DNA of 64,000 bases, from NCBI GenBank assembly GCA_031260015.1, contig JAIRKR010000045.1:18902-82901 (forward strand), written 5' to 3'. The DNA is from Puniceicoccales bacterium. GTDB taxonomy: Bacteria; Verrucomicrobiota; Verrucomicrobiia; Opitutales; UBA9783. The translations under genes and the position numbers were made by a program. The number at the start of each line of letters is the position of its first letter. Within the stretch, counting starts at the first letter, position 1. The notes under the pieces are model-generated. The model did not search any database. It had not been told where the DNA came from and was given only the letters and a program-made list of their open reading frames with translations. Below, one piece after another: positions 28,265 through 37,178 of this stretch.

Positions 28265-29480
28265 TTCGCAAACTCCTTGTAACCCATGAAAAACTCGCCT
28301 TGAGTGCCGGAATAGTGGCAGCCAACAAAGCGATTATGAAAGTTAAACTCCCCACGAGGGCAAAATCTTGCCATGCGTAGGCCACAGGCAAGTTCGAAAA
28401 AGAATAAAAATTCCACAAAAAATCTTTGGGGAAAATGAGGCCCGTTAAACAACGAATCACACAATTTCGATAATGCAACACGCCAACTCCTCCCATAAAG
28501 CCTAGTAGAATACCTATACTGCTTAAAAAAGCAGCCTGCCAACAAAATAACGCAGCAATTTGCCAACGTCGTGCCCCCCAAATGCGCAACAAAGCAATTT
28601 CACGCGTTTTTCTTACAACGGAAGACATCAAGCCACTACTTATGGAAAAACAAGCCACCAAAATAACAAACAGCAGAACAAAAAAACTCATTGCTTTTTC
28701 TAATTTAAGGATATACAAAAAATCTGCATCCAATTCCATCCATGTGTATGCTCTCAAAGATTTGGGCAAATGAGCATTTAATTTCAAACACAATTGTTGA
28801 ATAGAAGTCCCTGTTTTCGCACTCAAGCTGAATCCGTGGACACCCTTGTCTAAACCGTACAAGTCTTGTAAAGTTTCCAACGAGCACAGCAGTGTATTTT
28901 TGTCAACTTCTGCCCATTCGGTTTCAAAAATACCGACAATGGGTAATTCTTGGGGCAGCAAAACTTCATCCCGTTTGATAGCTTCTAGGGATAAAGGCGA
29001 ATAGATGTCCAAAGTATCCCCAACATTGACATTCAAAGTTTGGGCCAATCCTTTCGTCAAAAAAATCCCTCGGCTTAAATCGGCAATGTCACCGGAACAT
29101 ACGAATGAATTCAGCGGCAAAACGGTTTGAACCGTTTTTTCATCCACACCCAGGCATCTTGGGAATTGTACGTGATCTCCGTGTTGCACCAAAGCAATGC
29201 CTTGTACAAAAGGTGTTACATGCGACACACCTTCAAAGTTCTCTAATGTATGCATCCATTGGGTACAATCTTCGACGATGGAAGAGGATAAAATTTTTAT
29301 CTGCCCATTGATTTGAATCAACTTGTTGTGAATTGTTTTATCAAAACCATTCATGATGCTGAGAACAATCGTCAAGACCATGACCCCGAGAGCAATACCC
29401 ACAATCGATATCCAGGTAAAAAACGTTCCAACGCGGCCTTTAGGAAATAAATAATGCAATGCTAATTTTAAGGTCCACAT
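28257..29480 (-). CDS. Lipoprotein-releasing ABC transporter permease (LolC/LolE family)
   Basis: About 407 residues from ATG 29480; the frame-start at 29489 is a TTG. A first membrane segment (TWISIVGIALGVMVLTIVLS, about residue 20) is followed by a periplasmic MacB-like domain and three C-terminal segments (about 270-400) with the ALLRIWGARRWQIAALF coupling loop. Only one permease is present, so it may act as a homodimer (LolF-like). Its ATPase partner is the next gene. Confidence 0.9.
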   Translation of the reverse strand: MWTLKLALHYLFPKGRVGTFFTWISIVGIALGVMVLTIVLSIMNGFDKTIHNKLIQINGQIKILSSSIVEDCTQWMHTLENFEGVSHVTPFVQGIALVQHGDHVQFPRCLGVDEKTVQTVLPLNSFVCSGDIADLSRGIFLTKGLAQTLNVNVGDTLDIYSPLSLEAIKRDEVLLPQELPIVGIFETEWAEVDKNTLLCSLETLQDLYGLDKGVHGFSLSAKTGTSIQQLCLKLNAHLPKSLRAYTWMELDADFLYILKLEKAMSFFVLLFVILVACFSISSGLMSSVVRKTREIALLRIWGARRWQIAALFCWQAAFLSSIGILLGFMGGVGVLHYRNCVIRCLTGLIFPKDFLWNFYSFSNLPVAYAWQDFALVGSLTFIIALLAATIPALKASFSWVTRSLRSE

Positions 29481-29493
29481 GGATGCCAATGAT

Positions 29494-29520
29494 ATAAAAA
29501 AAGGGATTCCTTCGAATCCC
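29494..29520 (-). terminator. Rho-independent terminator after dnaN
   Basis: On the minus strand GGGATTC-GAAG-GAATCCC (perfect 7-bp stem) is followed by TTTTTTT. It begins 12 bases past the dnaN stop and lies just before the lolC-type gene. Confidence 0.9.
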
Positions 29521-29531
29521 GACGCACTTTT

Positions 29532-30674
29532 TCAAGACAGACGCAATGGCATGACAACGCACAAAAACTTTTCAAACGTCTTAATAACCCCGGGACTCAA
29601 TTCGTCTTTGAATTCAAAAAATATCTCATCTTCTTGCAAAGATCGCAGCGGATCACTCAAGAAGCGAGGATTAAAGGCAATGGTTACCAGGTCCTCATTG
29701 TAATCGATGGCCATAGCTTCTTGAGCTTCACCCAATTCTGCACTTGAAGCCGACAGTTCTAAAACATTATCTCCAAATTTCAATTTAACCGTGTTATTGT
29801 CTTGACTGGAAACCAAGGATACACGTTGGATGCATTCCAACAATAGACTCCGTTCCAATTTTACACGGTGTACCGTCGTTTGCGGAATAACTTGTTGGTA
29901 ATTTGGAAAACGACCTTCTACTTTCTTGGATACCAAATAGATGGAATTCTGGAGTCCACTTTCAAGTGCAGCATTTTCTAAAGCTAATTCGAATGCGACC
30001 TGCTTATCGTTGAAATAAATCTTAATGGGGGCCATTTGTTGCAATAACCTTTCCAATTCAATGACTGTCTTTGCGGGTAAAATAAACTCGGACCCTTCCA
30101 GGGCAACGGGTGCTTCTATATCCTTTTGTATCAAACTTAGACGTCGGCCATCCGTAGCAACCAAATGCAATTGCATCTTATCATTTTCTTTGCGAAAAGC
30201 AAAAAAAACCCCGTGCAACAAATAACGATTTTCGTCTTCCGATTGAGCGAAGGAAACGTGTCGTAACATGTTACCTAAGGTTTGTTGCTCCAGCGAAAAA
30301 CCTTTATCTTGCGAAAACGTGGGGAGTGCAGGAAATTCCGTGTCGTTCATCCCCATAAGCCTGAATTTTGAACGGCCTGAAATTATTTTAGCCTGATTTT
30401 GAGAACAGTCCAACTCAACATCCGCTTCCGGCAAAGCTTTAATGATGGAGGCAAGTTTTCTTGCGGGTAACGCAATCCGGCCTTCCATCTGAACGTCTGC
30501 TTTTACGGAACAACGAATTCCCATGTCCAAGTTAGTCGTTGTAAGTTCAAGAACATTGTCCTTTGCATTTAGGAGGACATTTCCCAAAATGGGCAAAGAG
30601 CTACGAATACCCACAACATTCAATACTTGTTGCAGCCCATTCACAAAAGCGGCTTTTGCAATGCGTATTTTCAT
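29532..30674 (-). CDS. dnaN: DNA polymerase III beta sliding clamp
   Basis: 380 residues, three similar clamp domains. It begins MKIRIAKAAFVNGLQQVLNVVG and ends FEKFLCVVMPLRLS, the family P-M-R-L tail; FNPRFLSDPLRSL near residue 330 is also typical. It forms the ring that tethers polymerase to DNA. dnaA is not adjacent and I see no DnaA-box cluster here. A possible promoter with TTGCAA and AATATC lies just upstream, its -10 box 7 bases from the ATG. A clear terminator follows. Confidence 0.95.
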   Translation of the reverse strand: MKIRIAKAAFVNGLQQVLNVVGIRSSLPILGNVLLNAKDNVLELTTTNLDMGIRCSVKADVQMEGRIALPARKLASIIKALPEADVELDCSQNQAKIISGRSKFRLMGMNDTEFPALPTFSQDKGFSLEQQTLGNMLRHVSFAQSEDENRYLLHGVFFAFRKENDKMQLHLVATDGRRLSLIQKDIEAPVALEGSEFILPAKTVIELERLLQQMAPIKIYFNDKQVAFELALENAALESGLQNSIYLVSKKVEGRFPNYQQVIPQTTVHRVKLERSLLLECIQRVSLVSSQDNNTVKLKFGDNVLELSASSAELGEAQEAMAIDYNEDLVTIAFNPRFLSDPLRSLQEDEIFFEFKDELSPGVIKTFEKFLCVVMPLRLS

Positions 30675-30809
30675 CTGTAGCGATATTGAAAGGATTTAGA
30701 CATTTTTGCAATATTTTTGTAAAAATAAACTGAAAATTTTTGCGCAATACCGAAAAAATAATGAACGTTACGGTCGGTATTTATCAAAAATTCCCATACG
30801 TTTACCCTT

Positions 30810-30840
30810 AAAAAAAGACTCATAAGAAATCTATGAGTCT
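30810..30840 (-). terminator. Rho-independent terminator after the exported 264-residue protein gene
   Basis: On the minus strand AGACTCATA (30840-30832), a 6-base loop and TATGAGTCT are followed by seven T. The perfect 9-bp stem lies 29 bases beyond the stop at 30870. Confidence 0.88.
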
Positions 30841-30869
30841 ATCGTTTTCAATGCGCTAGGGTTTGTGTT

Positions 30870-31664
30870 TTATTTGGCGGTAATTTCAATAATTTTTACA
30901 ATGACATGGCATAAAGGTACAATGTACTCGGTGCTTACCTTGAAGCAGGTTTTTAAGCACCCACCACAGCACCCAACGTCGGTTTGTTCGGATATGTTTT
31001 GCATCAACGCACTCGCTAAATAATGGGCAAATTTTTCGCATACATTATTGCCTTCTGCCTGTATTAATCCATCAAAATGTGTGCGAATGTTTTCATATTT
31101 ATCAGATAAGTTTGTAATCGTTTCTTCGGGAATAGAGGTTAAATCACACGCTCCTATCAAACTCTCCCATACAACGTTAAAACCCTCTTCCAATTGCTCT
31201 GGTTGCCAACTACCTACAAACGTTCTTACCGTCTCACGGATGGCTGCATTGAATAATCCATCATCCTCACTCGTGAGTGACTGTAAACAATTATTTTTGG
31301 TGTGGAGTCTTTGGAAATTCAACTGTACCACATCTGCGTTAATGGTACTGAAGATATCGTCTAAATCCGCTTGTCTATGGCCTTCACATAATAATAACCC
31401 ATAAATTGCATTACCCAGAGGCACACCTCGGGTAGCTTGAGACAGCAATTGACGCAATAAATCATCTTTTAATTGGCTGGCAAAATAAAAACATTTTGTT
31501 ACCAAGGTTCGAACAAAAGCATGTTGCAAGTCGATTTGCTGACTTGGACTGAGCAGAGAAGTTTCGTGAAACGCAAACCACCCTGCATGGGACTTAGGGA
31601 GTGCACCAAATATCGTGGCACAGAATAGTATTTTAGTTAAGAATTTATGGAATGAATTTTTCAT
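30870..31664 (-). CDS. Exported protein of unknown function
   Basis: 264 residues with an N-terminal signal peptide (KILFCATIFGALPKSHA, cleavage before GWFAFHE). The body is helical with no motif I know. Near the C-terminus there is a cysteine cluster (VGCCGGCLKTC, about residue 232) followed by a hydrophobic tail (YIVPLCHVIVKIIEI), so it could be membrane-associated or have an exposed disulfide loop. A perfect inverted repeat abuts the start codon and a strong terminator follows the stop, so it is probably transcribed alone and regulated. No Shine-Dalgarno site visible. Confidence 0.7.
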   Translation of the reverse strand: MKNSFHKFLTKILFCATIFGALPKSHAGWFAFHETSLLSPSQQIDLQHAFVRTLVTKCFYFASQLKDDLLRQLLSQATRGVPLGNAIYGLLLCEGHRQADLDDIFSTINADVVQLNFQRLHTKNNCLQSLTSEDDGLFNAAIRETVRTFVGSWQPEQLEEGFNVVWESLIGACDLTSIPEETITNLSDKYENIRTHFDGLIQAEGNNVCEKFAHYLASALMQNISEQTDVGCCGGCLKTCFKVSTEYIVPLCHVIVKIIEITAK

Positions 31665-31687
31665 AATATTGCATGTAAAGCAATATT
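31665..31687 (-). promoter_or_regulatory. Perfect 8+7+8 inverted repeat abutting a start codon
   Basis: AATATTGC-N7-GCAATATT occupies the 23 bases directly before the ATG at 31664. It could be a repressor operator or a hairpin at the mRNA 5' end that hides the initiation region. I found no second copy in the window. Confidence 0.55.
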
Positions 31688-31707
31688 AAAGCCATTTATT
31701 GAAAGGC

Positions 31708-32709
31708 TTATGCCATAAACAAATCTATTTGTTTTAAATGAGCAATGCTATTTTCGTCATCGAATGCCGGCGGTTTTTTTACCCTAGACTGCAGTAAAGT
31801 TTCACGGGATCGTACGATTCTTTCGGCAATTTTTTCAACGTGCATGGTCAGCCAACGGTAAGTTAAGCTCCCGGGACGATAATCTGCGGGTCCATAACAG
31901 TCCACTCTTCCACTTTCCAACAACGCATCATTTTGTACAAATTCTTGCCTATTATCCGGATGGTGTACGGCAAATGTTTTGCCGCCTCTTCCTTTCAGAA
32001 TAGAAAACATAGGTACGTCCGTAGGCCCATCCGCAATATAAATCATATTTTCAATAGGAATTCTTCGATCTTCGGGCCGCATGAAAGCATTCACATCCAG
32101 ATTGGCATGCTTGTTAACGCCCTTGTTAATTTCGAATAAAAAACGCGTCTTCATCGTATTATCGACCACGCGGGCGATCTGACTGATTTCTCCGTACGTT
32201 GAGTCAATAGGTAAAATTTCCTGATGTAAAAACCCAGGCAACATGGGTTCTTCGATGAATTCGCATCCAAAAATACCATCGACATGAGGAGCTATTTTAC
32301 TGCCGCGTATTATTTCGGCCAACCCACCACTGATGATGTAGTGTTCTAATTTTATTGCGTGTGTGCTAAAATGTTCACTTTTTTCTACCCAATCCTTTAT
32401 GGTTTGAAAAAATGTTGGCAGTCCGTCAAAAAATGTTAATTCGGCCCCCAATTGCCGCAATTTTTGGTTGTTCAAGCCACGAAAAGGGCCCGTTTTCACG
32501 TACGTAAGTAGGTGATTTAAATAGAGCAAATCTTCCGTCACGGCAATCTTTTGTTGTCGATATACATTCGACAGCGCGCCAACCTCTTCCCAAAAATTTT
32601 GTTCATCGACTGCATAGGCGTCAAAAAGAGGCTTCTGCATGTATCCAGGAATAAGCGTTTTGTCAAAATCCCAAATGCACGCCATTAAGTTTGAATTTCC
32701 AACGTTCAT
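31708..32709 (-). CDS. HAD-superfamily hydrolase
   Basis: 333 residues. Motif I ACIWDFDKTLIPGY near residue 10 contains the nucleophile aspartate, motif II is YIISGG (about 135), and motif IV is MIYIADGPTDVPMFS (about 232). A helical cap of about 100 residues lies between motifs I and II, as in phosphoserine phosphatase-like members. Substrate unknown. It begins exactly where the stop codon of the large coiled-coil protein ends, so the two genes are probably co-expressed. Confidence 0.82.
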   Translation of the reverse strand: MNVGNSNLMACIWDFDKTLIPGYMQKPLFDAYAVDEQNFWEEVGALSNVYRQQKIAVTEDLLYLNHLLTYVKTGPFRGLNNQKLRQLGAELTFFDGLPTFFQTIKDWVEKSEHFSTHAIKLEHYIISGGLAEIIRGSKIAPHVDGIFGCEFIEEPMLPGFLHQEILPIDSTYGEISQIARVVDNTMKTRFLFEINKGVNKHANLDVNAFMRPEDRRIPIENMIYIADGPTDVPMFSILKGRGGKTFAVHHPDNRQEFVQNDALLESGRVDCYGPADYRPGSLTYRWLTMHVEKIAERIVRSRETLLQSRVKKPPAFDDENSIAHLKQIDLFMA

Positions 32710-35700
32710 CTATAATAAATCCCTCAGTTTCTGACTCAAAAGCATCTGCAAAAAACATTTCTCATCCATGATAGGTTTATATATTTTCTGGAATATCTCT
32801 TCTGCCTTTTCCAATGAAATCACCATTTTTTCTCTCGCAGGACATGGATCTGTGAAATTGCGCCACCCTTCATGCCATTGGGCACCTTTTAATGTCACAT
32901 CCGGATCAGTTAAAGCTTGTAGTTTAACTGCCATATTTTTTAATTGATCTTCCGTTATGGGTGGTTGTGGGCCACCAAATACACCTGTAGCTGGACTCGC
33001 TACTTCATACGCCAGTTTTAGTACAATCAACGCATAAAGTTTAATTTTTATTTTCTGCAATGCAAGCAATACGTTTTCTTTAGTCCATTCACCTTTCAAA
33101 TGATTGCGTATCAATTGACCCAATTCTCCCAAAGGCATCCTACAAAAATGCATCAATTGACAAGTTTTCAGCATTGCTACCCCTAATTCTTGTGCAGTCT
33201 CACTGGGAGGTTCCCAGATACCAGCACCATACTCAATATATGCTGTAAATGCTCGTATTTTCTGGTCACAAACGTTTATGCCATCTACCAATTGCGAATA
33301 CACACCAACCTGGGTCATAAACAACTCCAATGAGTATCGCATAACTTGTTGCTGCTGTTCATTCAAAAACTCAGGAGAAGATAATATTCTCCATAGAAAC
33401 ACTTCTATATCCTTATCTGGAAAATTATATGTACGCATCTTTTCAGTAAATAATTCATGAAACAATTTACGCTGGTTGGTCACTGTAGTCAACCCTTCAT
33501 GAATCATCCCATTGAATACTACTAGATCATTAAAATTGACTACCTCATGCCTCAAATTTGCTATACTAACACCTATCCCCCGCTCGTATATTTCTATACA
33601 CTTGTCGATAGTAGGGCCTATTAATGCTTGAATGTTTTGCAGGGGTTGTTGAATATCTAATGTTGGTACCCGTGGTACCTTGTAACGCAGCAAATCTAAA
33701 TAGTGACGATTACTAAGCACAGCTCTTACAATTTCTAAAAGTTTTGAACGACCCAGTTTACCAACTATAGAAAGTTGCGTTTTTTCCAATTGCAAATCTT
33801 GATTTTGACCTTGTAGACGACGTACTTGATTTTGAAAGTTGGTTAATTCTTGCTGCGATTGTTGCAGGGCCTCTGTACGTTGGCCTAGATCACGTTCCTT
33901 TTGAGCCATCTCAGCTTGTAAGGTACCGTTCTCTTCTTTAAATTGCACAATCGATGCATCTCTTTTGTCTAACAGTTCCTGTCTTATCTTCACTTCTTTT
34001 TGCAACTCTTGATTCTCAGTCCGCATATTGACTAAATCCTCTCGAGATTGCCTCAATTGATCATTAACTTCCCGCCATCGAGCTTCAATAGCATCCTTTT
34101 CGGTAGTTAATTTGTGAATGGCAGTATCTCTTTGGCTCAATTGACCTCCAAGTGTATCTATTAATTTATCTTTATTGTTTACGCTCTGTTGAAGGTCCTG
34201 TATCCGATGATTCTGTTGAGTAACCTGATCACGAAAACTAGCTGACTCCCGCTGCGATTGTTGCAGGTCCGTCGCAAGTTGACGATTGGCAGCATCTCTG
34301 GCTCCCAGTTCACGGTCCTTTTGGGCTACATTCTCTTGTAAGGTTCGATTTTGAGCCTGCTGTTCCCCTAAATTTTTCTGAGATTGCTGCAATTGATTGG
34401 TAGTTGCTTGCAGTTGGTTTTCCCACTCGCTTTTTTCGGTGGTATGGGTACGTTTCAATCGGGCAATGTCGGCATCCCTTTTATTTAATTCAGCCCCAAG
34501 CGTATTACTCGTATTACTCTTTGTAGTTACATCCTGCTGAAGATCCTGTATTCGACGATTCTGTTGAGTAACCTGATCCTGCAGATTTTTATTTTGATTC
34601 TGGGTATCCGTTAAATCCTTTTGTAATCCTTGTAACCGATTTTCAGATACTTGTAACCGAGCATCCCACTCGCTTTTTTCGGTGGTATGGGTATGTTTCA
34701 ATCGGACAATGTCGGCATCCCTTTTGTTTAATTCAGCCCCAAGCGTATTACTCGTGGTACTCTTCGTAGTTACATCCTGCTGAAGATCCTGTACTCGACG
34801 ATTCTGTTGGGTAACCTGATCCTGCAGGTTTTTGTTTTGATTCCGGGTATCCGTTAAATTTTGCCGTGCTTGCTGCAGGTCCGTCGCAAGTTGACGATTG
34901 GCAGCATCTCTAGTTTCCAGATCGCGATCCTTTTGAGCCATCTCAGCTTGTAAGGTACGATTATGGGTTTTTAAAGTACGGTTCTCCTTGTTTAATTCCC
35001 CACTCAACTTATCTCTGCGTTCAATCATTTGCCCTCTTTGAGTAATTTCATTTTGCAAGTCTTGATTCCGAGTTTGTTGATCATTTAAATCCTTCTGAGA
35101 GTTCACTTTTTCGGTAGCTCGTTCCCGTTTCAATTGGGCAATGTCGGCATCCCTTTTATTTAATTCAGCCCCAAGCGTATTACTCGTATTACTCTTCGTA
35201 GTTACATCCTGCTGAAGATCCTGTATCCGACGATTCTGTTGAGTAACCTGATCCTGCAGATTTTTGTTTTGATTCTGGGTATCCGTTAAATTTTGCCGTG
35301 CTTGCTGCAGATCCTCCGTAAGCTGACGATTGTCAACATCTTTAATGCCCAGATCATGGTCCTTTCGAGCCACATTGTCTTGTAAGGTTCGATTTTGAGC
35401 CTGCTGTTCCCCTAAATTTTTCCGAGATTGCTGCAATTGATTGGTAGTTGCCTGCAGTTGAGATTCTAAAGCACTCTTTTCGGCAGATCGTTCCCGGGTC
35501 AATTGTACCATGGAAGAATCTTTACCCGCAATCGCATCTTTCAACGCCTGTACTTGGGTTTTCAACTCACTTTCTTTTGGATTTCCACGTGCATCAATAA
35601 GATGGGGACGAAACTCTTTCGGTTGTTTCTCTAAGTCGGATATCTTATCTTGTAATTCCTTAATAAACGTATCTCTTAAATTCAGCTTCGACAACAGTTG

Positions 35701-36507
35701 ATTTACTTGTTCACTCGCCATAGGCCTAGCAGGTTGAATCTGCTCCTTGGGCTGTTCTTGCTTGGGCTCTTCCTTTTTTTCTTCAACGGACTTGGCTTTG
35801 TCCGGCTTTGAATCCTGCTCATTTTGAACCCGTGGAGAATTCTCTGGCACAACAGGTACCTTGGGCAATGGATCTGGAACTACCTCTGGCAGCTTTTGTC
35901 CCGCATGAACCAACTCCGTATCGATCAATTTTACACGGGGAGTAGGTTTGTACATTTTTGGTATATCCAACGTAATTGGCTTTTCGCCAGCAATAAAATC
36001 ATCCGCCGCCTTTACAACGTTGGGATACTTCGTCAACGCACTATGATTTTTTATTAACTGCTTTAAATGAAGTTTTTTAGCCACTTCGGGAGGTACACTG
36101 AAAACTCTCGCCATCGCTTCCACTTTTTTAGCATCATCCCGTACCCTTTCTTTTTCCGTAAAGCTATCCAAAGCTTTCATAACGGTCACAAAACTGATGG
36201 CTTTCCGATATTCGTCAGGAATTATGAGTAGATTTTCATTCAACCGAGCAAGCAACTCATTTGCCGTTAAACGATTATCCCGTGTTACAACTTTCACAAC
36301 GGTATCCCATACACCCCCAACTCTTGTCTTGGCAATATCTTCAACACTTTGCCTATACATGGCCTGTCTTTGCTCTTGGGGTGCTTCACTAAAAATTTTA
36401 GCCCAAGTGATCGGGTCTTCCGTCATAGAAACGTAAGCTACCGCAGTCCAACAGATCGTATTCAAATGTAGAACCACAAACAAATATTTCCAAAGACGAC
36501 TCATCAT
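32710..36507 (-). CDS. Large exported repetitive coiled-coil protein
   Basis: 1265 residues. Signal peptide or anchor near residues 5-26 (WKYLFVVLHLNTICWTAVAY). A globular region follows to about 200, then a proline/glutamate/lysine linker (about 205-265). A continuous coiled coil spans about 270-930. Its heptads come from diverged modules: NQNKNLQDQVTQQNRR, TLGAELNKRDADI, LGEQQAQNRTLQ and AANRQLATDLQQ recur in order. The last 300 residues are helical and not repetitive. It may be a surface or periplasmic scaffold, adhesin or secreted effector; no function is assigned. A CesT-type chaperone gene is divergent from it. Confidence 0.75.
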   Translation of the reverse strand: MMSRLWKYLFVVLHLNTICWTAVAYVSMTEDPITWAKIFSEAPQEQRQAMYRQSVEDIAKTRVGGVWDTVVKVVTRDNRLTANELLARLNENLLIIPDEYRKAISFVTVMKALDSFTEKERVRDDAKKVEAMARVFSVPPEVAKKLHLKQLIKNHSALTKYPNVVKAADDFIAGEKPITLDIPKMYKPTPRVKLIDTELVHAGQKLPEVVPDPLPKVPVVPENSPRVQNEQDSKPDKAKSVEEKKEEPKQEQPKEQIQPARPMASEQVNQLLSKLNLRDTFIKELQDKISDLEKQPKEFRPHLIDARGNPKESELKTQVQALKDAIAGKDSSMVQLTRERSAEKSALESQLQATTNQLQQSRKNLGEQQAQNRTLQDNVARKDHDLGIKDVDNRQLTEDLQQARQNLTDTQNQNKNLQDQVTQQNRRIQDLQQDVTTKSNTSNTLGAELNKRDADIAQLKRERATEKVNSQKDLNDQQTRNQDLQNEITQRGQMIERRDKLSGELNKENRTLKTHNRTLQAEMAQKDRDLETRDAANRQLATDLQQARQNLTDTRNQNKNLQDQVTQQNRRVQDLQQDVTTKSTTSNTLGAELNKRDADIVRLKHTHTTEKSEWDARLQVSENRLQGLQKDLTDTQNQNKNLQDQVTQQNRRIQDLQQDVTTKSNTSNTLGAELNKRDADIARLKRTHTTEKSEWENQLQATTNQLQQSQKNLGEQQAQNRTLQENVAQKDRELGARDAANRQLATDLQQSQRESASFRDQVTQQNHRIQDLQQSVNNKDKLIDTLGGQLSQRDTAIHKLTTEKDAIEARWREVNDQLRQSREDLVNMRTENQELQKEVKIRQELLDKRDASIVQFKEENGTLQAEMAQKERDLGQRTEALQQSQQELTNFQNQVRRLQGQNQDLQLEKTQLSIVGKLGRSKLLEIVRAVLSNRHYLDLLRYKVPRVPTLDIQQPLQNIQALIGPTIDKCIEIYERGIGVSIANLRHEVVNFNDLVVFNGMIHEGLTTVTNQRKLFHELFTEKMRTYNFPDKDIEVFLWRILSSPEFLNEQQQQVMRYSLELFMTQVGVYSQLVDGINVCDQKIRAFTAYIEYGAGIWEPPSETAQELGVAMLKTCQLMHFCRMPLGELGQLIRNHLKGEWTKENVLLALQKIKIKLYALIVLKLAYEVASPATGVFGGPQPPITEDQLKNMAVKLQALTDPDVTLKGAQWHEGWRNFTDPCPAREKMVISLEKAEEIFQKIYKPIMDEKCFLQMLLSQKLRDLL
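34260..35460 (-). repeat. Long direct DNA repeats in the coiled-coil gene
   Basis: A segment of about 150 bp occurs three times, at about 34463-34617, 34708-34860 and 35139-35290. All contain ATGTCGGCATCCCTTTT and CATCCTGCTGAAGATCCTGT (plus strand). A second unit, with GCAGCATCTCT and TTGATTGGTAGTTGC, recurs around 34265-34430, 34870-34950 and 35310-35455. Near identity suggests recent expansion by recombination, and copy number may differ between strains. Confidence 0.88.
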
Positions 36508-36618
36508 AGGAGTATGCCAATTGCCTCTACAACTTGGTTAAACGCAAAAATTTTTCAAGAAAATAAGATTAATAATGTAGAACTTAAAGTGCAATTCATA
36601 TATGGTTATAATTTTCTA

Positions 36619-36647
36619 TTGACGCCCCAGATCAAACCATTTATAAT
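36619..36647 (+). promoter_or_regulatory. Strong promoter of the CesT-type chaperone gene, predicted leaderless
   Basis: TTGACG 36619-36624, a 17-base spacer and a perfect TATAAT at 36642-36647. ATG 36655 lies 7 bases beyond. The longer frame-start at 36514 would place this promoter inside the gene, so the shorter start is preferred. Confidence 0.75.
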
Positions 36648-36654
36648 TGATTAT

Positions 36655-37119
36655 ATGGGTGATTTTGTTAATTTTATTGCCGCCTACGGAAAAGAAGTTG
36701 GGCTTCCCGATTTACGACTAAATGAAGACAATCTTTGTTCTCTGAATTTTGATTCTAAGATTAATGTGGACATTGTTTTTAGACAAGAACAGGATCAATG
36801 CATTTTTGCTTCAAAAATAGGTACGATCCCTCTAGAAAATAAAGACATGGTCTTTGAAGAATTACTTAAAGCAAATGCTTTTGGAATCGCAACTGCAGGG
36901 GCTATTTTAGGCATTGATCCAGACAATGATTCCATTGTTCTCAGTTATGTTTTTATCACCCAATCGTTCGTCTACGAATTATTCAAAACCGTTCTCAGCA
37001 ACTTTGTCAACTTGGTAGAAGAGTGGATGCAAAAACTTGAAGACTTGGAAAAAGTTAACAATTTAACTACGGATAACGACATTTCTTTTGCCACTCCTGC
37101 CAATTTTATCCACGCCTAG
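36655..37119 (+). CDS. Type III secretion chaperone, CesT/SycE family
   Basis: 154 residues. The pattern is that of class I effector chaperones: N-terminal helix MGDFVNFIAAYGKEVGLPDL, then strands LCSLNFDSKINVDIVF and CIFASKIGTIPL, then FEELLKANAFG, GAILGIDPDNDSIVLSYVF, and a final helix FVNLVEEWMQKLEDL. Such proteins dimerise and bind the N-terminus of an effector before secretion. Likely clients are the neighbours: the convergent repeat protein at 37179 or the divergent coiled-coil protein. No secretion apparatus gene lies in this window. Start chosen by promoter position and family length. Confidence 0.8.
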   Translation: MGDFVNFIAAYGKEVGLPDLRLNEDNLCSLNFDSKINVDIVFRQEQDQCIFASKIGTIPLENKDMVFEELLKANAFGIATAGAILGIDPDNDSIVLSYVFITQSFVYELFKTVLSNFVNLVEEWMQKLEDLEKVNNLTTDNDISFATPANFIHA

Positions 37120-37178
37120 CTTAATTTGTGAACAAAAATTTTCAAATAAAATAAGTTAAAAAAGGCACGGCATGTTTT

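Noticed and set aside
29532..30810. Replication origin beside dnaN
   Set aside because: No dnaA gene and no cluster of DnaA boxes near dnaN. Perfect TTATCCACA boxes at 1848 and 41749 are isolated and lie in coding sequence.
32710..36507. SMC-type chromosome protein
   Set aside because: It is long and coiled-coil but has a signal peptide and no Walker motifs at either end.
36514..36654. N-terminal extension of the chaperone gene
   Set aside because: It contains a consensus promoter and is unlike the family; the extended start would also leave only 6 bases to the divergent gene.
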